DNA from: Conchocele bisecta
Lineage: Eukaryota > Mollusca > Bivalvia > Lucinida > Thyasiridae
NCBI GenBank assembly: GCA_029237695.1
Contig: CM055274.1
Span: 67,329,484 to 67,393,483, forward strand
DNA length: 64,000 nt
Reading direction: 5' to 3'
Part shown: one piece after another, positions 1-12,569 of the stretch
Position numbering within the stretch: position 1 is the stretch's first letter
How the letters are laid out: every line of letters starts with the position of its first letter
The notes under the pieces: generated by a model
Seen by the model: the letters and a program-made list of their open reading frames with translations, nothing else
What the model was told of the DNA's origin: nothing
The model's database searches: none
Translations under genes and position numbers: made by a program

Positions 1-577
1 ACACAAGTAGTTTGAAAAAGGGGTGTTCGAGTTATGCTCCGGAGACAAAATCAGTGCACGGAAAAACAAAGGGAGATAACTAAAAAATTAGCGATGAAAG
101 AGTTGTCATTCTTGCGTGACACACCTTTAGGGTCGTGGTCTATGCATGTGTGAAGTTTCATGAAAATATTCCAAAGGGTGTTCGAGTTATGCTCCGGAAA
201 CGAAATCAGTGCACAAAACAAAAAAGGGAGATAATTAAGAAATTAACGACGCAAGAGTAGTCATTCTTGCGCGCGACACACCTTTGGGTCGTCTTCTATG
301 CATGTGTGAAGTTTAATAAAAAATATTCCAAAGGGTGTTCAAGTTATGCTCCAGACACGAAATCAGTGCATGAAACAACAAAGCGAGGTAAGTAAAAAAA
401 ATTAACGTTGCAAGAGTTGTCATTCTTGCACGCGACACACCTTTGGGTCGTGGTCTATGCATGTGTGAGGTTTAATGAAAATATTCCAAAGGGTGTTCGA
501 GTTTTCAAATGCCTCGCCTTGTCCCGCCTTGACCTCGAGTCTGGGCCCGAAAGCAATTTTCACTGGCCCGAACATAT
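1..577 (+). repeat. Tandem repeat family A, about 155-bp unit
   Basis: Four imperfect monomers of about 155-158 bp. Each holds GGAGATAACTAAAAAATTA, then GAGTTGTCATTCTTGCG, GACACACCTTTGGGTCGTGG, TATGCATGTGTGAAGTTT and GTTCGAGTTATGCTCCGGA. The same family recurs at 1,060-1,200, 2,500-3,205 and 5,945-6,250. No conserved reading frame is shared by the copies, so short open frames inside it are not genes. Confidence 0.85.
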
Positions 578-619
578 TAGTGAGCCATAGAATATCAGAT
601 TATATTCTATGGCTCACTA
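578..619. repeat. Palindrome (hairpin) with TAGTGAGCCATAGAATAT arms
   Basis: The arm TAGTGAGCCATAGAATAT is followed by its reverse complement after a few bases (CAGATT). The same hairpin is found again at 3,252-3,310 with longer arms. It lies at the junction between repeat families A and B, so it is probably the end of a foldback or cassette element. Confidence 0.75.
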
Positions 620-2470
620 GTCAATAATTGTTTTATTATATGATAATAGTCTGTATATAGCACTTACGACCTTATGCTACTAGACAAAAATTGAAAAAGA
701 ATTTGAAAAAAAAAATGAAAAAAATAAATGGAAAAAAAAAGTTTAAAAATTAAAAATAATAATGCTTGCTACTGGAGCCCAGAATTTTGTTTAATAGTCC
801 TATATGTATCTACATATCATATCTGCACAGGTCCACATATTGCCACAATATTGTCAACACAGTTTACGGAAATGTAATATAATAATTTACCTGTATAAAT
901 TACCTGTAATAAGTTAGTGGTCAGTTAGTGGTCAGTCTGGACATTTGCTGCCTTGACCTTGAGCCTGGGCCCGAAAGCAATTTTCACTGGCCCGAACATA
1001 TTATATAACTAGAAATGGACGCTTGTCGACAAGCGCATGTGTATCCCCCTCCCCAGATACACAAGTAGTTTGAAAAAAGGGTGATCGAGTTATGCTCCGG
1101 AGACAAAATCGGCGACGGACAAAGGGAGATAACTAAACAATTAGTGATGCAAGAGTTGTCATTCTTGCGCGACACACCTTTAGGGTCTATGCATGTGTGA
1201 AGCTACTGGAGCGCAGAATTATTTGTTAATAGTCCTATATTTATGTACATATATCTGCACAGGTGCACATAATGCCACAATATTTTCAACACTGTTGACG
1301 GAAATGTAATATAGAATGTAAATAAAAAAAATAATGCTCGCTACTGGAGCCGAGAATTTTTTTTAATAGTCCTATATTTATCTACATATATCTGCACAGG
1401 TCCACATACTGCCACAATATTGTCAACACAGTTTAGGTAAATGTAATAATTTAGCTGTATAAATTACCTGTAATAAGTTAGTGGTCAGTTAAAAAATTTA
1501 AAAAGAATGTAAAAAAAAAAATTAAAAAAAAAAGTTGAAAAATAAAAAATAATAATACTTGCTACTGGAGCCCAGAATTTTTTTTTAATAGTCCTATATT
1601 TATCTACATATATCTGCACAGGTCCACATAATGCCACAATATTTTCAACACAGTTGACGGAAATGTAATATACAAATTAAATAATGCTCGCTACTGGAGC
1701 CCAGAATTTTTGTTAATAGTCCTATATTTATCTACATATATCTGCACTGGTCCACATACTGCCACAATATTGTCAACACAGTTTACGGAAATGTAATAAT
1801 GTACCTGTATAAATTACCTGTAATAAGTTAGTGGTCAGTTAAAAAATTGAAAAAGAATTTAAAAAAAAAAATGGAAAAAAAAAGTTTAAAAATAATAATG
1901 CTTGCTACTGGAGCACAGAATTTTTTTTTAATAGTCCTATATTTATCTACATATATCTGCACAGGTCCACATAATGCCACAATATTTTCAACACAGTTTA
2001 CGGAAATGTAATATAATCATTTACCTGTATAAATTACCTGTAAGTGGTCAGTGGTCAGTTGCACATGCTAGCACATGCACAGGTGAATAGTCTGTATAAA
2101 GCACTTACGACCTTATGCTACTAGACAAAAATTGAAAAATAATTTAAAAAAAAAAAATGAAAAAAAAAAAAAAAAAAAAAAAAAAATGAAAAAAAAAAGA
2201 AAAAGAAAAGAAAAAAAAAAAGAAAAAAAAAAAAAAAAAAAAATGAAAAAAAAAAGTTTAAAAATAATAATGCTTGCTATTGGAGACCAGATTTTATTTT
2301 AATAGTCCTATATTTATCTACAAAAATCTGCACAGGTCCACATAATGCCACAATATTTTCAACACAGTACCCAATGTAGTGATTTACCTGTATAAATTAC
2401 CTGGTCAGCAGTGGTCAAGCACTGGACATCTGCACATGCTAGCCCATGCTAGCACATGGTTCTCCCAGTT
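620..2470 (+). repeat. Repeat family B (GGAGCCCAGAATTTT) with A-rich spacers
   Basis: Several copies of a 250-330 bp unit containing GCTACTGGAGCCCAGAATT, TTTAATAGTCCTATATTTAT, ATCTGCACAGGTCCACAT, GTCAACACAGTTTACGGAAA and ACCTGTAATAAGTTAGTGG, separated by runs of A with scattered G and T. A further copy lies at 3,313-3,640. One short family A block (about 1,060-1,200) interrupts it. No coding signal seen. Confidence 0.8.
2137..2262 (+). repeat. A-rich simple repeat
   Basis: Nearly pure A with isolated TG and G interruptions. It is an expanded version of the A-rich spacer found between the other family B copies. Confidence 0.9.
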
Positions 2471-2499
2471 TCTATTGTTCTCTCTACAGGTAAGGTGTA

Positions 2500-3205
2500 C
2501 AGAGCACACGAGAAAAGGTGTACAGAGCAGACGAGAAAACAGGTCTTCATGCATTATTGTCCAGTTTGTAGAGTGCGCAAAACAAAAAAGGGAGATAACT
2601 AAAAAATTAGCTACGCAAGAGTTGTCATTCTTGTGCGCGACACACCTCCGGGTCGTGGTCTATGCATGTGTGAAGTTTCATGAAAATATTCCAAAGGGTG
2701 GTCGAGTTATGCTCCGGACAGGAAATCAGTGAGCGAAAACAAAAAAGGGAGATAAGTAAAAAATTAGCTATGCAAGAGTTGTCATTCTTGTGCACGACAC
2801 ACCTTCGGTTCGTGGTCTAATTGAATGTGTTAAGTTTCATAAAAATATTCCAAAGGGTGGTCGAGTTATGGTCAATCAGTGCGCAAAACAAAAAAGGGAG
2901 ATAACTAAAAAATTAGCTATGCAATAGTTGTCATTCTTGTGCGCGACACACCTTCGGTCGTGGTCTATGCATGTGTAAAGTTTCATGAAAATATTCCAAA
3001 GGGTGTGGAGTTATGCTCCGGACACGAAATCAGTGCGAGAAACAAAAAAGGAGATAACTCAAAAATTAGCTATGCAAGAGTTGTCATTCTTGCGACACAC
3101 CTTCGGGTCGTGGTCTATGCATGTGTGAAGTTTCATGAAAATATTCCAAAGGGTGTTCGAGTTATGCTCCGGACAAGAAGTGTCTGCGGCGGACGCGGAC
3201 GCGGC
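2500..3205 (+). repeat. Repeat family A, second array
   Basis: About four monomers of family A. After the last monomer the sequence passes into a short stretch rich in GGCGGACGCGGACG and then a stem-loop (3,225-3,252), the same order as at 6,245-6,312. Confidence 0.85.
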
Positions 3206-3224
3206 GCGCTGTCAAATCCATAGT

Positions 3225-3252
3225 ATCCCCCGACGGAGTCCGGGGGATACAA
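3225..3252. repeat. Terminal stem-loop GTATCCCC / GGGGGATAC
   Basis: GTATCCCCCGA and its near reverse complement TCCGGGGGATAC form a short GC-rich hairpin directly after the GAC-rich tail of a family A array. A shorter version is present at 6,287-6,309 in the same context. Probably the 3' end of the cassette element. Confidence 0.7.
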
Positions 3253-3312
3253 TTATTGACTAGTGAGCCATAGAATATCAGATTATATTCTATGGCTCAC
3301 TCGTCAATAATT

Positions 3313-3747
3313 GTTTTATTATATGATAATAGTCTGTATATAGCACTTACGACCTTATGTTACTAGACAAAAATTGAAAAGGAATTTGAAAAAAAAAAAT
3401 GGAAAAAAAAAATGGAAAAAAAAAGTTTAAAAATTAAAAATAATAATGCTGGAGCCCAGAATTTTTTTTAATAGTCCTATATGTATCTACATATCATATC
3501 TGCACAGGTCCACATATTGCCACAATATTATAAACACAGTTTACGGAAATGTAATATAATCATTTACCTGTATAAATTACCTGTAATAAGTTAGTGGTCA
3601 GTCTGGCACATGCACAGGTGAATGGTTCAAACAGTCACTATTGTTCAACGGAGAAGGCTATTGTTCTCTCTACAGGTAAGGTGTACAGAGCACACGAGAA
3701 AACGGGTCTTCATGCATTATTGTCCAGTTTGTAGAGTGCGCAAAACA
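3313..3747 (+). repeat. Repeat family B copy and junction sequence
   Basis: One family B unit, followed by unclassified sequence containing GTTCTCTCTACAGGTAAGGT, which also occurs at about 2,475. The duplicated junction shows that the A-B block was copied as one piece. No gene seen. Confidence 0.65.
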
Positions 3748-5950
3748 AACAAGAGCTGTAGGAGAACAGCATAGCTCGACTACGAGGGTTGTCGATGTAC
3801 ACATAGCTTGACAAACAAGGTGGCTGCGGCCTGCATAAAAACCTTAACCAAGGTTGACTAAAAACCTTAACCAAGGGAAATTAAGTAAGTAATTCAAGGT
3901 TAAATGTAGGTCAATGTCAGATATAGGTCAGGGGTTATTGATGTACATCACTAGGAGATGAGGTTTTCCAAGTATGGTGGCTGTAGGCCCAGGAGTATTC
4001 CATATACAAGCTTGACTAAAAACCTTAACCAAGGGGAAATAACTAAGTAATCCAATGATAAAAGTAGGTCAAGGTCAAATATAGGTCAGGGATTATTGAT
4101 GTACATCAGTAGGAGATGAAGTTGTCCAAGTATGGATGGTGTAGGGCCAGGAGTATTCCATCTACAAGCTTGACTAAAAACCTTAACCAAAGAGAATTAA
4201 CTAAGTAATTCAAGAGGAAATGTAGGTCAAGGTCAAATATAGATCAGGGGTTATTGATGTACATCACTATGAGAAAATGTTGTCCAAGTATGGTGTCTGT
4301 ATGCACAATAGTATTATATGTACAAGCTTGAGAAAAACCTTAATCAAGGTTGACTAAAAACCTTAACCAATGGGAATTAACTAAGTAATTCAAGGTTAAA
4401 TGTAGGTCAAGGTCAAACATAGGTCAGGGGTTGTTGATGTACATCACTAGGAGATGAAGTTTTCCAAGTATGGTTGGTGTAGGGCCAGGAGTATTCCATC
4501 TACAAGCTTGACTAAAAACCTTAACCAAAGAGATAACTAAGTAATTCAAGAGGAAATGTAGGTCGAGGTCAAATATAGATCAGGGGTTATTGATGTACAT
4601 CCCTATGAGAAAATGTTGTCCAAGTATGGTGTCTGTATGCACAATAGTATTCTATGTACAAGCTTGAGTAAAAACCTTAATCAAGGTGGACTAAAAACCT
4701 TAACCAAGGGGAATTAACTAAGTAATTCAAGGTTAAATGTAGGTCAAGGTTAAATATAGGTCAGGGGTTGTTGATGTACATCACTAGGAGATGAAGTTTT
4801 CCAAGTGTGGTTGGTGTAGGGCCAGGAGTATTCCATCTACAAGCTTGACTAAAAACCTTAACCAAAGAGATAACTAAGTAATTCAAGAGGAAATGTAGGT
4901 CGAGGTCAAATATAGATCAGGGGTTATTGATGTACATCCCTATGAGAAAAGGTTGTCCAAGTATGGTGTCTGTATGCACAATAGTATTGCATGTACAAGC
5001 TTGACTAAAAACCTTAACCAAGGTTGACTAAAAACCTTAACCAAGGGGAATTAGTTAAGTAATTCAAGAGGAAATGTAGGTCAAGGTCAAATATAGATCA
5101 GGGGTTGTTGATGTACATCACTAGGAGATGAAGTTGTCCAAGTATGGTGGGTGTAGGGCCAGTAGTATTCCATATACAAGCTTGATTAAAACCCTTAACC
5201 AAGGGGAATTAACTAAGTAATTCAAGAGGAAATGTAGGTCAAGGTCAAATATAGATCAGGGGTTGTTGATGTACATCACTAGGAGATGAAGTTGTACAAG
5301 TATGGTGGGTGTAGTGCCAGTAGTATTCCATATACAAGCTTGACTAAAAACCTTAACCAAGGGGAATTAACTAAGTAATTCAAGAGGAAATGTAGTCAGG
5401 TCAACTATAGATCAGGGTTATTGATGTACATTGCTATGAGAAAAGGTTGTCCAAGTATGGTGTCTGTATGCACAATAGTATTCCATGTACAAGCTTGACT
5501 AAAAACCTTAACCAAGGTTGACTAAAAACCTTAACCAAGGGGAATTAACTAAGTAATTCAAGAGGAAATGTAGGTCAAGGTCAAATATAGATCAGGGGTT
5601 ATTGATGTACATCCCTATGAGAAAAGGTTGTCCAAGTATGGTGTCTGTATGCACAATAGTATTCAATGTACAAGCTTGACTAAAAACCTTAACCAAGATT
5701 GACTAAAAACCTTAACCAAGGGGAATTAACTAAGTAATTCAAGAGGAAATGTAGGTCAAGGTCAAGGTCAAATATAGATCAGGGGTTATTGATGTACATC
5801 ACTAGGAGATGAAGTTGTCCAAGTATGGTGGGTGTAGGGTCAGTAGTATTCCATATACAAGCTTGACTAAAAACCTTAACGTCACGTGACGGTGACGGTG
5901 ACGCCGACGTGACAACATAAGCTCTAACTATTCTTCAAATAGTCGAGCTA
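3748..5950 (+). mobile_element. Cassette element with about 11 repeats of family C
   Basis: Starts with ACAAGAGCTGTAGGAGAACA (small hairpin CTGT/ACAG) and then carries tandem units of 154 or about 181 bp. Each unit holds TTGACTAAAAACCTTAACCA, AACTAAGTAATTCAAGAGGA, TCAGGGGTTATTGATGTACA and CAAGTATGGTG; the longer units have an extra 27-bp copy of the CTAAAAACCTTAACC segment. It ends in GACGGTGACGGTGACGCCGA and a short stem-loop AACTATTCTTCAAATAGT followed by CGAGCTAAAAA. A start hairpin, satellite core, GAC-rich tail and end hairpin fit non-autonomous pearl-like or Helentron-associated elements of bivalves; that assignment is inference. Confidence 0.65.
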
Positions 5951-6312
5951 AAAAGGGAGATAACTAAAAAATTAGCTATGCAAGAGTTGTCATTCTTGTG
6001 CACGACACACCTTCGGGTCGTGGTCTATGCATGTGTGAAGTTTCATGAAAATATTCCAAAGGATGGTCGAGTTATGCTCCGGACACGAAATCAGTGCGCG
6101 AAACAAAAAAAGGTAGATAACTAAAAAATTAGCTATGCAAGAGTTGTCATTCTTGTGTGCGACACACCTTCGGGTCGTGGTCTATGCATGTGTGAAGTTT
6201 CATGAAAATATTCCAAAGGGTGTTCGAGTTATGCTCTGGACAAGAAGTGTCTGCGGCGGACGCGACACGGTGTCAAATCCATAGTATCCCCTCATCCGGG
6301 GGATACAATTAA
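5945..6312 (+). repeat. Repeat family A, third array with terminal stem-loop
   Basis: Two family A monomers, a GCGGCGGACGCGAC tail and the hairpin GTATCCCC/GGGGGATAC. Family A directly abuts the end of the family C cassette. Confidence 0.8.
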
Positions 6313-7160
6313 TTCACTTAAATAATAATTAACCAATTAATCAAAGTGATATTGGATCACTTTAACATGAACATGATGAAGATGAAATAAACGGCGTGGC
6401 AAACATTACAAGTCAATTGAACTTGACATTTCTTAACGCCGATTTGATTCATCTTGGGCCAAATTTGTTTGTGGCCGACGAGTGTAGGTCCGTCATGGTT
6501 TGGGGACGAAATGTGGGTCTTGCATTTTGCGATTGAATAATAACATCGTCAGAAAAGACGGCGAGCGTTGACATTTAGATGTAACACTTATTCATTGATG
6601 TGTATTGGGTATGATTTGCAAAACAAATGTTGTGTACCGGAAATTGTGTCATGCATATGCGATATATTTAGTAAAAATGCATGCGCATTTCGTTATTAGA
6701 AAATGCGCGAAAACCCAGAAGTAAAGTAAAGTCGGTATTTTTGAAGTGATTATGTTCAGATTTTTTCGAGAATGGTCGCAAAATTTGGCAAATTTTTATC
6801 TCGAAGTATGGATATGTCGATATATTTTGCTCCGTCCGGTCAACTTCAAGATAACGAGAATTAACTGTACGTCCAAATTTTACGGGGTGTGACCTATATT
6901 TCGAGTAAAGTAGATCAAGGTCACCCGAATGTCCCTGTGTAGTTAGGTATCAATTTAAGGAAGCTACTCATGAAGTTTGGTCAACATTCAAATAACGTAT
7001 CAGGAGATATACAATATTTTGAGAAAAGTAAGTCAACGTCACCCGAATGACCCTGGGTGGTTAGGTTAATGTAAGGAAGCTACTCATGAAGTTTGGCAAA
7101 CATCCGACTAACGTATCAGGAGATATACGAAAGTTGATAATAGACAAAAAACACACTTAC
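6313..7160. other. AT-rich intergenic sequence with one two-copy repeat
   Basis: No gene is visible. Between about 6,890 and 7,130 two copies of a roughly 125-bp unit are seen (AAGGTCACCCGAATG, GGAAGCTACTCATGAAGTTT, AACGTATCAGGAGATATAC). Confidence 0.6.
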
Positions 7161-7260
7161 TTTGTAGGCAATAGGGTAAGGCAGAGTATTTTTCAGGATT
7201 ATCACATCTGAAGCTTCTTTGGTTCCTTCTTCCATCATAAACTCCAGCTCCTCGGCCGGA
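7161..7260 (-). CDS. Internal exon candidate of a host gene, 33 codons
   Basis: On the minus strand a pyrimidine-rich acceptor (TTTTGCCTTACAG) precedes 100 bp that end at a strong donor (GTAAGTGTG). The frame in which the first base completes a codon is open throughout and acidic at its start, reading PAEELEFMMEEGTKEASDVI and ending in PIAYK. I do not recognise the protein. Entry phase 2 does not join directly to the exit phase 0 of the exon candidate at 12,570-12,665, so at least one exon between them is missing or they belong to different genes. Unlike its surroundings it contains no repeat words. The splice sites and frame are seen; that it is expressed is inferred. Confidence 0.55.
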
Positions 7261-7619
7261 CTGTAAGGCAAAACAGACCTTATAAATGCATGTATTCATT
7301 CAGGAATGTATGGAAAAACCATCAGAAATAGACAGGTGACTGACTAATTGAAGAGTGATGGATTAATTGACTGATGCATTCATAAATTTATTCGGACATT
7401 TATATAAAACCTTTATGTCAATCACTCAAAATTCTATGAAAAACCTATAGTTATTGACCAGTGGCTGATTAATTTATGATTAGCTGAAGATCGACTGATA
7501 TTGTATTACAGGGATAGGGTAGAATTAAAGTGCATTCGAAGGAATAGCAAAGTCAATCTCAGCCAACTAGATGGTCGGTAAATTCGACAAATGCTCCCCG
7601 ATGACGCCTGGATTGAAAT
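7261..7619. other. Non-repetitive AT-rich sequence, probably intron
   Basis: No open frame of note and no recognised repeat. If the 7.2-kb exon is real this is its upstream intron. Confidence 0.4.
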
Positions 7620-8210
7620 TCAATGTCCTTGACCCTGGGTATTGGTGTAGTATGCTTATTAATCACAATAAATGGTGATAAATGTGTATATGAAGTTTCA
7701 CATCATAATCTCAATTGGTAACAGAGATAAATTCTAGAAAGGTTTAACGCAATGTTTTGTTTATTAGTCACAATAAATATTTGGATGCTAATTTGAATTG
7801 AATTGAATTTGAAAAACTTTAACGTAAAACTTAAACAAAAAGTTTTCAGTCAATTGACCTTGACATTGGGCTCCTGGGCAGTATGGGTAGGGTATACAAT
7901 GAATATATGGATGGTGATCAATGTATATATGAAGTTTCAAGTTGATATCCCAAGCAATCACAGAGATATAGTAATTTTAAAAACTTTAACAAAAAGTTTA
8001 GTCATTTGACCTTAGGCTCCTGGGCAGCATGGGTAGGGTATATAATGAAAATATGGATGGTGATCAATGTGTATATGAAGTTTCAAGTTGTAATCAATCC
8101 CAAGTTTCAAGTTGATATCCCAAGCAGTCACAGAGATATAGCAATTTGAAAAAAAAATAACGTAAAACTCGGACGGCGGACGACAGAAATTCACTCAAAT
8201 ATTGATTTTA
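7620..8210 (+). repeat. Repeat family E, part 1
   Basis: About three units with TATGGATGGTGATCAATGT, ATGAAGTTTCAAGTTGATAT, CACAGAGATATAG and GGCTCCTGGGCAG. Open frames on both strands are products of the repetition. Confidence 0.75.
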
Positions 8211-9880
8211 TTGGGAAACAAGAAACGAGGCAAAGCCACGAAGGCCAGGTTTTTTCCAAGCGTGGACACTTGGATAACATAATTATACCCACTTTTTGTA
8301 GACTAGATGGCCGTGGCCTGCATGTCGCGCCTTGGGGCGAGGCATGGACACTAAAAAAATAGATATAGTAGATGGAAAAACATTAACGAAAAAACTTTAA
8401 CCGGACACACGGACGTACGGACGGACGGACGTATGCCAAAATGCCGACGATATCGCGCTTTCCACAAGCGGGTGCGACAATGATGATAAACACCCATGTG
8501 AAGTATCAAGGTAATGGGTGAAGCAGTTGCAGAGATATAGTACACGAAAAAACAAATAAATTCAAAGTAATTTGACCTTGACATTGTGCACAGGGGTCAA
8601 GTTAAAAAAAAAAGTAACATGTTGGATAGTGATATGTGGTGGGCACCCCTTGATTATGAAGCTGTGAAATTTTGGTGGTCCAAGGTGGTACAGTACCAAA
8701 TAAATGGACTTAAACACGAAAACTTAACATTGAAAACGCGAAAACTTAACATTGAAAATGGCTAAGTCGATTGCGCGGAAAAAATGGGTCAAGTTAAAAA
8801 AACAAGAAACGAGGCAAAGCCACGAAGGCCAGGTTTTTTCCAAGCATGGACACTTGGATAACATAATTATACCAACTTTTTGTAGACTAGATGGCCGTGG
8901 CCTGCATGTCGCGCCTTGGGGCGAGGCATGGACACTAAAAAAATAGATATAGTAGATGGAAAAACTTTAACGAAAAAACTTTAACCGGACACACGGACGT
9001 ATGGACGGACGGACGGACGCCAAAATGCCGACGATATCGTGCTTTCCGCAAGCGGGTGCGACAATGATGATAAACACCCATGTGAAGTATCAAGGTAATG
9101 GGTGAAGCAGTTGCAGAGATATACACAAAAAAACTAAAAAACTTTAACAAATAAATTCAAAGTAATTTGACCTTGACATTGCGCACAGGGGCCGCACGGT
9201 TGGGGGTTAGAATGAAAATATGGACGATGATAAACACCCATGTGAAGTTTCAAGGTAATGGGCGAAGCAGTTGCAGAGATATAGTATAACGAAAAAGTTT
9301 TAACCAAAACATTTAACCAGACGTACGTTAAATGGCTAAGTCAATTACGTAGAAATAATAGGTGAAGGTAAAAAAATGGTCACATGTTGGATAGTTGTAT
9401 GTGGTAGGCACCCCTTGGTTATGAAGCTGTGAAAGTTTGGTGATCCTAGGTGGTACAGTACCAAAGAAATGGACTAAAACACAAAAACTTAACATTGAAA
9501 ACGCGAAAACTTAACATTGAAAATGGCTAAGTCGACTGCGCGAAAAAAATGGGTGAAGTTAAAAGATAAGTAACATGTTGGATAGTGATATGTGGTGGGC
9601 ACCCCTTGATTATGAAGCTGTGAAAGTTTGGTGGTCCTAGGTGGTACAGTACCAAAGAAATGGACTTAAACACGAAAACTTAACATTGAAAATGCGAAAA
9701 CTTAACATTGAAAATGGCTAAGTCGATTGCGCGGAAAAAATGGGTCAAGTTAAAAAAATAGTAACATGTTGGATAGTGATATGTGGTGGGCACCCCTTGA
9801 TTATGAAGCTGTGAAAGTTTGGTGGTCCTAGGTGGTACAGTAACAAAGAAATGGACTCAAACACGAAAACTTAACATTGA
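8211..9880 (+). repeat. Repeat family E, part 2: duplicated cassettes
   Basis: Two near-identical cassettes start at about 8,216 and 8,801 with CAAGAAACGAGGCAAAGCCA. Each contains TGCATGTCGCGCCTTGGGGC, then an ACGGACGGACGG tract and the stem-loop word CGCTTTCC..CAAGCGGG at about 8,454 and 9,040. They are followed by units holding ATGTTGGATAGTGATATGTG and GAAAACTTAACATTGAAAA. The stem-loop recurs at about 35,330, after the CGCA microsatellite. Confidence 0.75.
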
Positions 9881-9884
9881 TTGT

Positions 9885-9960
9885 GGACGCCGCCCCGCCG
9901 CCCGCCCGCCCGGCCCTGCGCCGCCCGCCCGCCCCACGCCGCCCAGCCCGCCCGGCTTTC
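9885..9960 (+). repeat. C/G-rich low-complexity tract (CCCGCCCG)
   Basis: A stretch made almost only of C and G (CGCCCGCCCG and variants) stands out sharply in AT-rich DNA. It sits where other cassettes carry their GAC/GCC-rich tail, so it may be an expanded cassette tail. Confidence 0.7.
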
Positions 9961-10010
9961 GCCAATCCAATAGCCTGGATTTTTTGAAAAAAAACCTGGC
10001 TGAAAACGAT

Positions 10011-10226
10011 TGGGAATTTAACATGGGGGCTAAAAATATTTATTTTTTAAATATTTTTTTTATTTGAGGACCGATTTTCAAATTCTAACTTTTGTTTTCT
10101 TAATTACATCATTTTCAAGCTATCTCGCCAGGTTTCGGAGTCAATTACCAAAATTTTTGGTTTTTTGATCGTTCAGGATCAAAAAACAAAAACATTTGGA
10201 AATTGACTCCCCATGTTAAATTCCCA
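10011..10226. repeat. Nested foldback (two inverted-repeat pairs)
   Basis: The outer arms are TGGGAATTTAACATGGGG (10,011-10,028) and its reverse complement (10,209-10,226). The inner palindrome (10,137-10,210) has arms running from GGAGTCAATT to the centre TTTTTTGATCGTTCAGGATC. Likely a small foldback MITE. Confidence 0.7.
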
Positions 10227-10409
10227 TAGGAACAATTGTTTTTTCCCACTATCATCATCAATATTTGATGGAATTTAATCAAACAATTTTTTTTGGGGAG
10301 GGTGACTTTTTTGTTATTGATGAAAAAGTACTTAATTTTAAATATTTTTTAGATTTAATGTGTTTAATAGCCAAAAGTTCGTCGGCAGAAAAACGTGGAA
10401 CAGACAGTA

Positions 10410-10444
10410 TATGCTCCCCCGAAAAAAATATTTCGGGGAGCATA
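10410..10444. repeat. Terminal stem-loop TATGCTCCCCCGAAA / TTTCGGGGAGCATA
   Basis: A hairpin with 13-14 bp arms. Another copy closes a family C-like cassette at 39,780-39,813, so this motif marks an element end. The rest of 10,227-10,900 shows no gene; the frame at 10,265-10,537 spans the hairpin and is not convincing. Confidence 0.75.
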
Positions 10445-10899
10445 ATAAAACTTCCTAATTTTGAGCATGGTAATCAAATACATGCCGAGAAGGTTCTACA
10501 AGCCCGGGAACTGGTGGAGTTGAACCCTACCATATAGTGAGCAGCCGGCCTATAAACGAGTTATCCTCCTGACTTTCCCGCCGTTTTCCAGGAGCCGGCG
10601 CGGGGCCCCTCGGTCGGCCATGCTGCAGAATATTGTTTTGCTGCAATGGAAATAATTAAAGATTTTATTAACTTGACTGAATTCGGCTTAGCATACGTTC
10701 AACAGAAACATCTAGATTGAGTGTGGTTTTACATTTGTTCAACAGCAGGTTCATATGCAGACAAAAATGTACATGTAAGGAAGGGGGTAGCACTAAACAC
10801 TCAACACTGAAACTAGAATAACAAGACAACGAAGCTCGCCTGTTGGCAGCCTTCACTCAAACTTGGCACAGTTGCATAAAAAAACATGAAAATTATATA

Positions 10900-11960
10900 T
10901 AATTGACCTTGGGTTAAGGGGCGTGCGGTGGACCTTGACATTGGGGTCAGTGGTGCAAGGTGGGTCGTGGGTTTGCTCTAGCATAATATAGCATATTAAG
11001 ATGAATGCATGTATGAAATATCAATGCGCTCCCTGAAAACAGAAGTAAAACAAAATTTAACCCAACATTAAGTTTATGAACACACTAAGTTGGTGATTTT
11101 CTACAGCATGATAGCTATTCACATGATGAATGCATGTGGATTTGCTGTAGCACAATAGAGGATCATCAGATGAATGCACGATAGAGTATCATCAGATGAA
11201 TGCATGTATGAAATATCAAAGCGTTCCCTGTAAAGAAACAGAAGTTAAACAACATTTACCCCAACGTTAAGTTTATGCACATGCTAAGTTTGTGACCTTG
11301 ACCTTGGGGTAAGGTTTGGGTGGTGCGTTGTGGATTTGCTACAGCATGATAGAGGGTCATCTGAGGAATGCATGTATGAAATATCAAGGTGTTCCATGAA
11401 AGGAAACAGATGTTATAAGACATTTGGGGTGGGCGGTGGGTCATGGATTCGTTATAGCACGATGAGTTTCATCAGATGAATGCATGTATGAAATATCAAG
11501 GCGTTCCATGAAAGGAAACAGATGTTATAAGAAATTTACCCCAACATTAAGTTTATGAATGTGCTAAGTTTGTGACCTTGACCTTGAGGTAAGGTTTGGG
11601 TGGTGGGTCATGGATTTGCTACAACATGATAGAGGGTCATCTGAGGAATGCATGTATGAAATATCAAGGCGTTCCATGAAAGGAAACAGATGTTATAAGA
11701 CATTTACCCCAATGCTAAGTTTATGAATGTGCTAAGTTTGTGACCTTGACCTTGGGGTAAGTGTTGGGTGGTGGGTCATGGATTTGCTACAGCATGATAG
11801 AGGGTCATCTGAGGAATGCATGTATGAAATAACAAGGTGTTCCATGAAAGGAAACAGAAGTTATAAGACATTTACCCAACGTTAAGTTTGTGGACGCCGA
11901 CACTGACGACGCCAGGGGTATGCCATAAGCTCTTATGCACTTCGTGCAGGCGAGCTAAAA
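10900..11960 (+). repeat. Repeat family F, about six units of roughly 170 bp
   Basis: Units hold GAATGCATGTATGAAATATC, CATGAAAGGAAACAGA, TTACCCCAACATTAAGTTTA and GTGACCTTGACCTTG. The array ends in GTGGACGCCGACACTGACGA and the stem-loop GCTCTTATGCACTTCGTGCA followed by GGCGAGCTAAAA. This is the same tail order as family C. Confidence 0.75.
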
Positions 11961-12318
11961 ATGTTGTTACTGAAAGACAGTGTCTTGATCCAGTATCAGA
12001 CACCCTTACTCCCGGCGTTAGCTGTTGATAGGCCATTAAACACCACTAAACAAACTAAGAGACACCCTTACTATCACTTGATCCAACATATGAATGATTT
12101 ACTGTCGGGATATGATTTCTTCAGCATGGTTCCATCATTAAGATCACCATAACCGCCGATCACCGGGGCACATCTAGTCGGAACTAAACAAGGGATTTGA
12201 TTGCTAGTTACTGGGCTGGCCAACCGGTTATCAGGTCTTAATGATGTCTCCGAGAACGTGAAGATAAAATACAAATATAACACAGCCAATGTACCATACA
12301 TATGAGACACGTACCATA

Positions 12319-12548
12319 CATGAGACATGCCATGTGATTTTGTAACTTCAGACATCTGCGTAATTTAATTAAATATGTTTATAAAATATACAATATTTTT
12401 CATAAATAAAGTCAAAAGTTGACAAAATGTTCTGAAAATATTGTCAACTTTAGACGCAATTTACGGAAAATATTGTAAATTTTGTAAACGTATTTCATGA
12501 AATTAAGCAGATGTCTGAAGGTACAAAATCACATGGCGTGTCTCATAT
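12319..12548. mobile_element. Small MITE-like element with about 42-bp inverted ends
   Basis: The left arm reads GAGACATGCCATGTGATTTT then CTTCAGACATCTGC. The right arm is its near-perfect reverse complement, ending at about 12,548. Inside is a second imperfect inverted pair (AAAGTTGAC / GTCAACTTT). The element ends about 22 bp from the splice donor of the adjacent exon candidate. Superfamily not determinable. Confidence 0.7.
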
Positions 12549-12569
12549 AAGGGGAACAGACAAACTTAC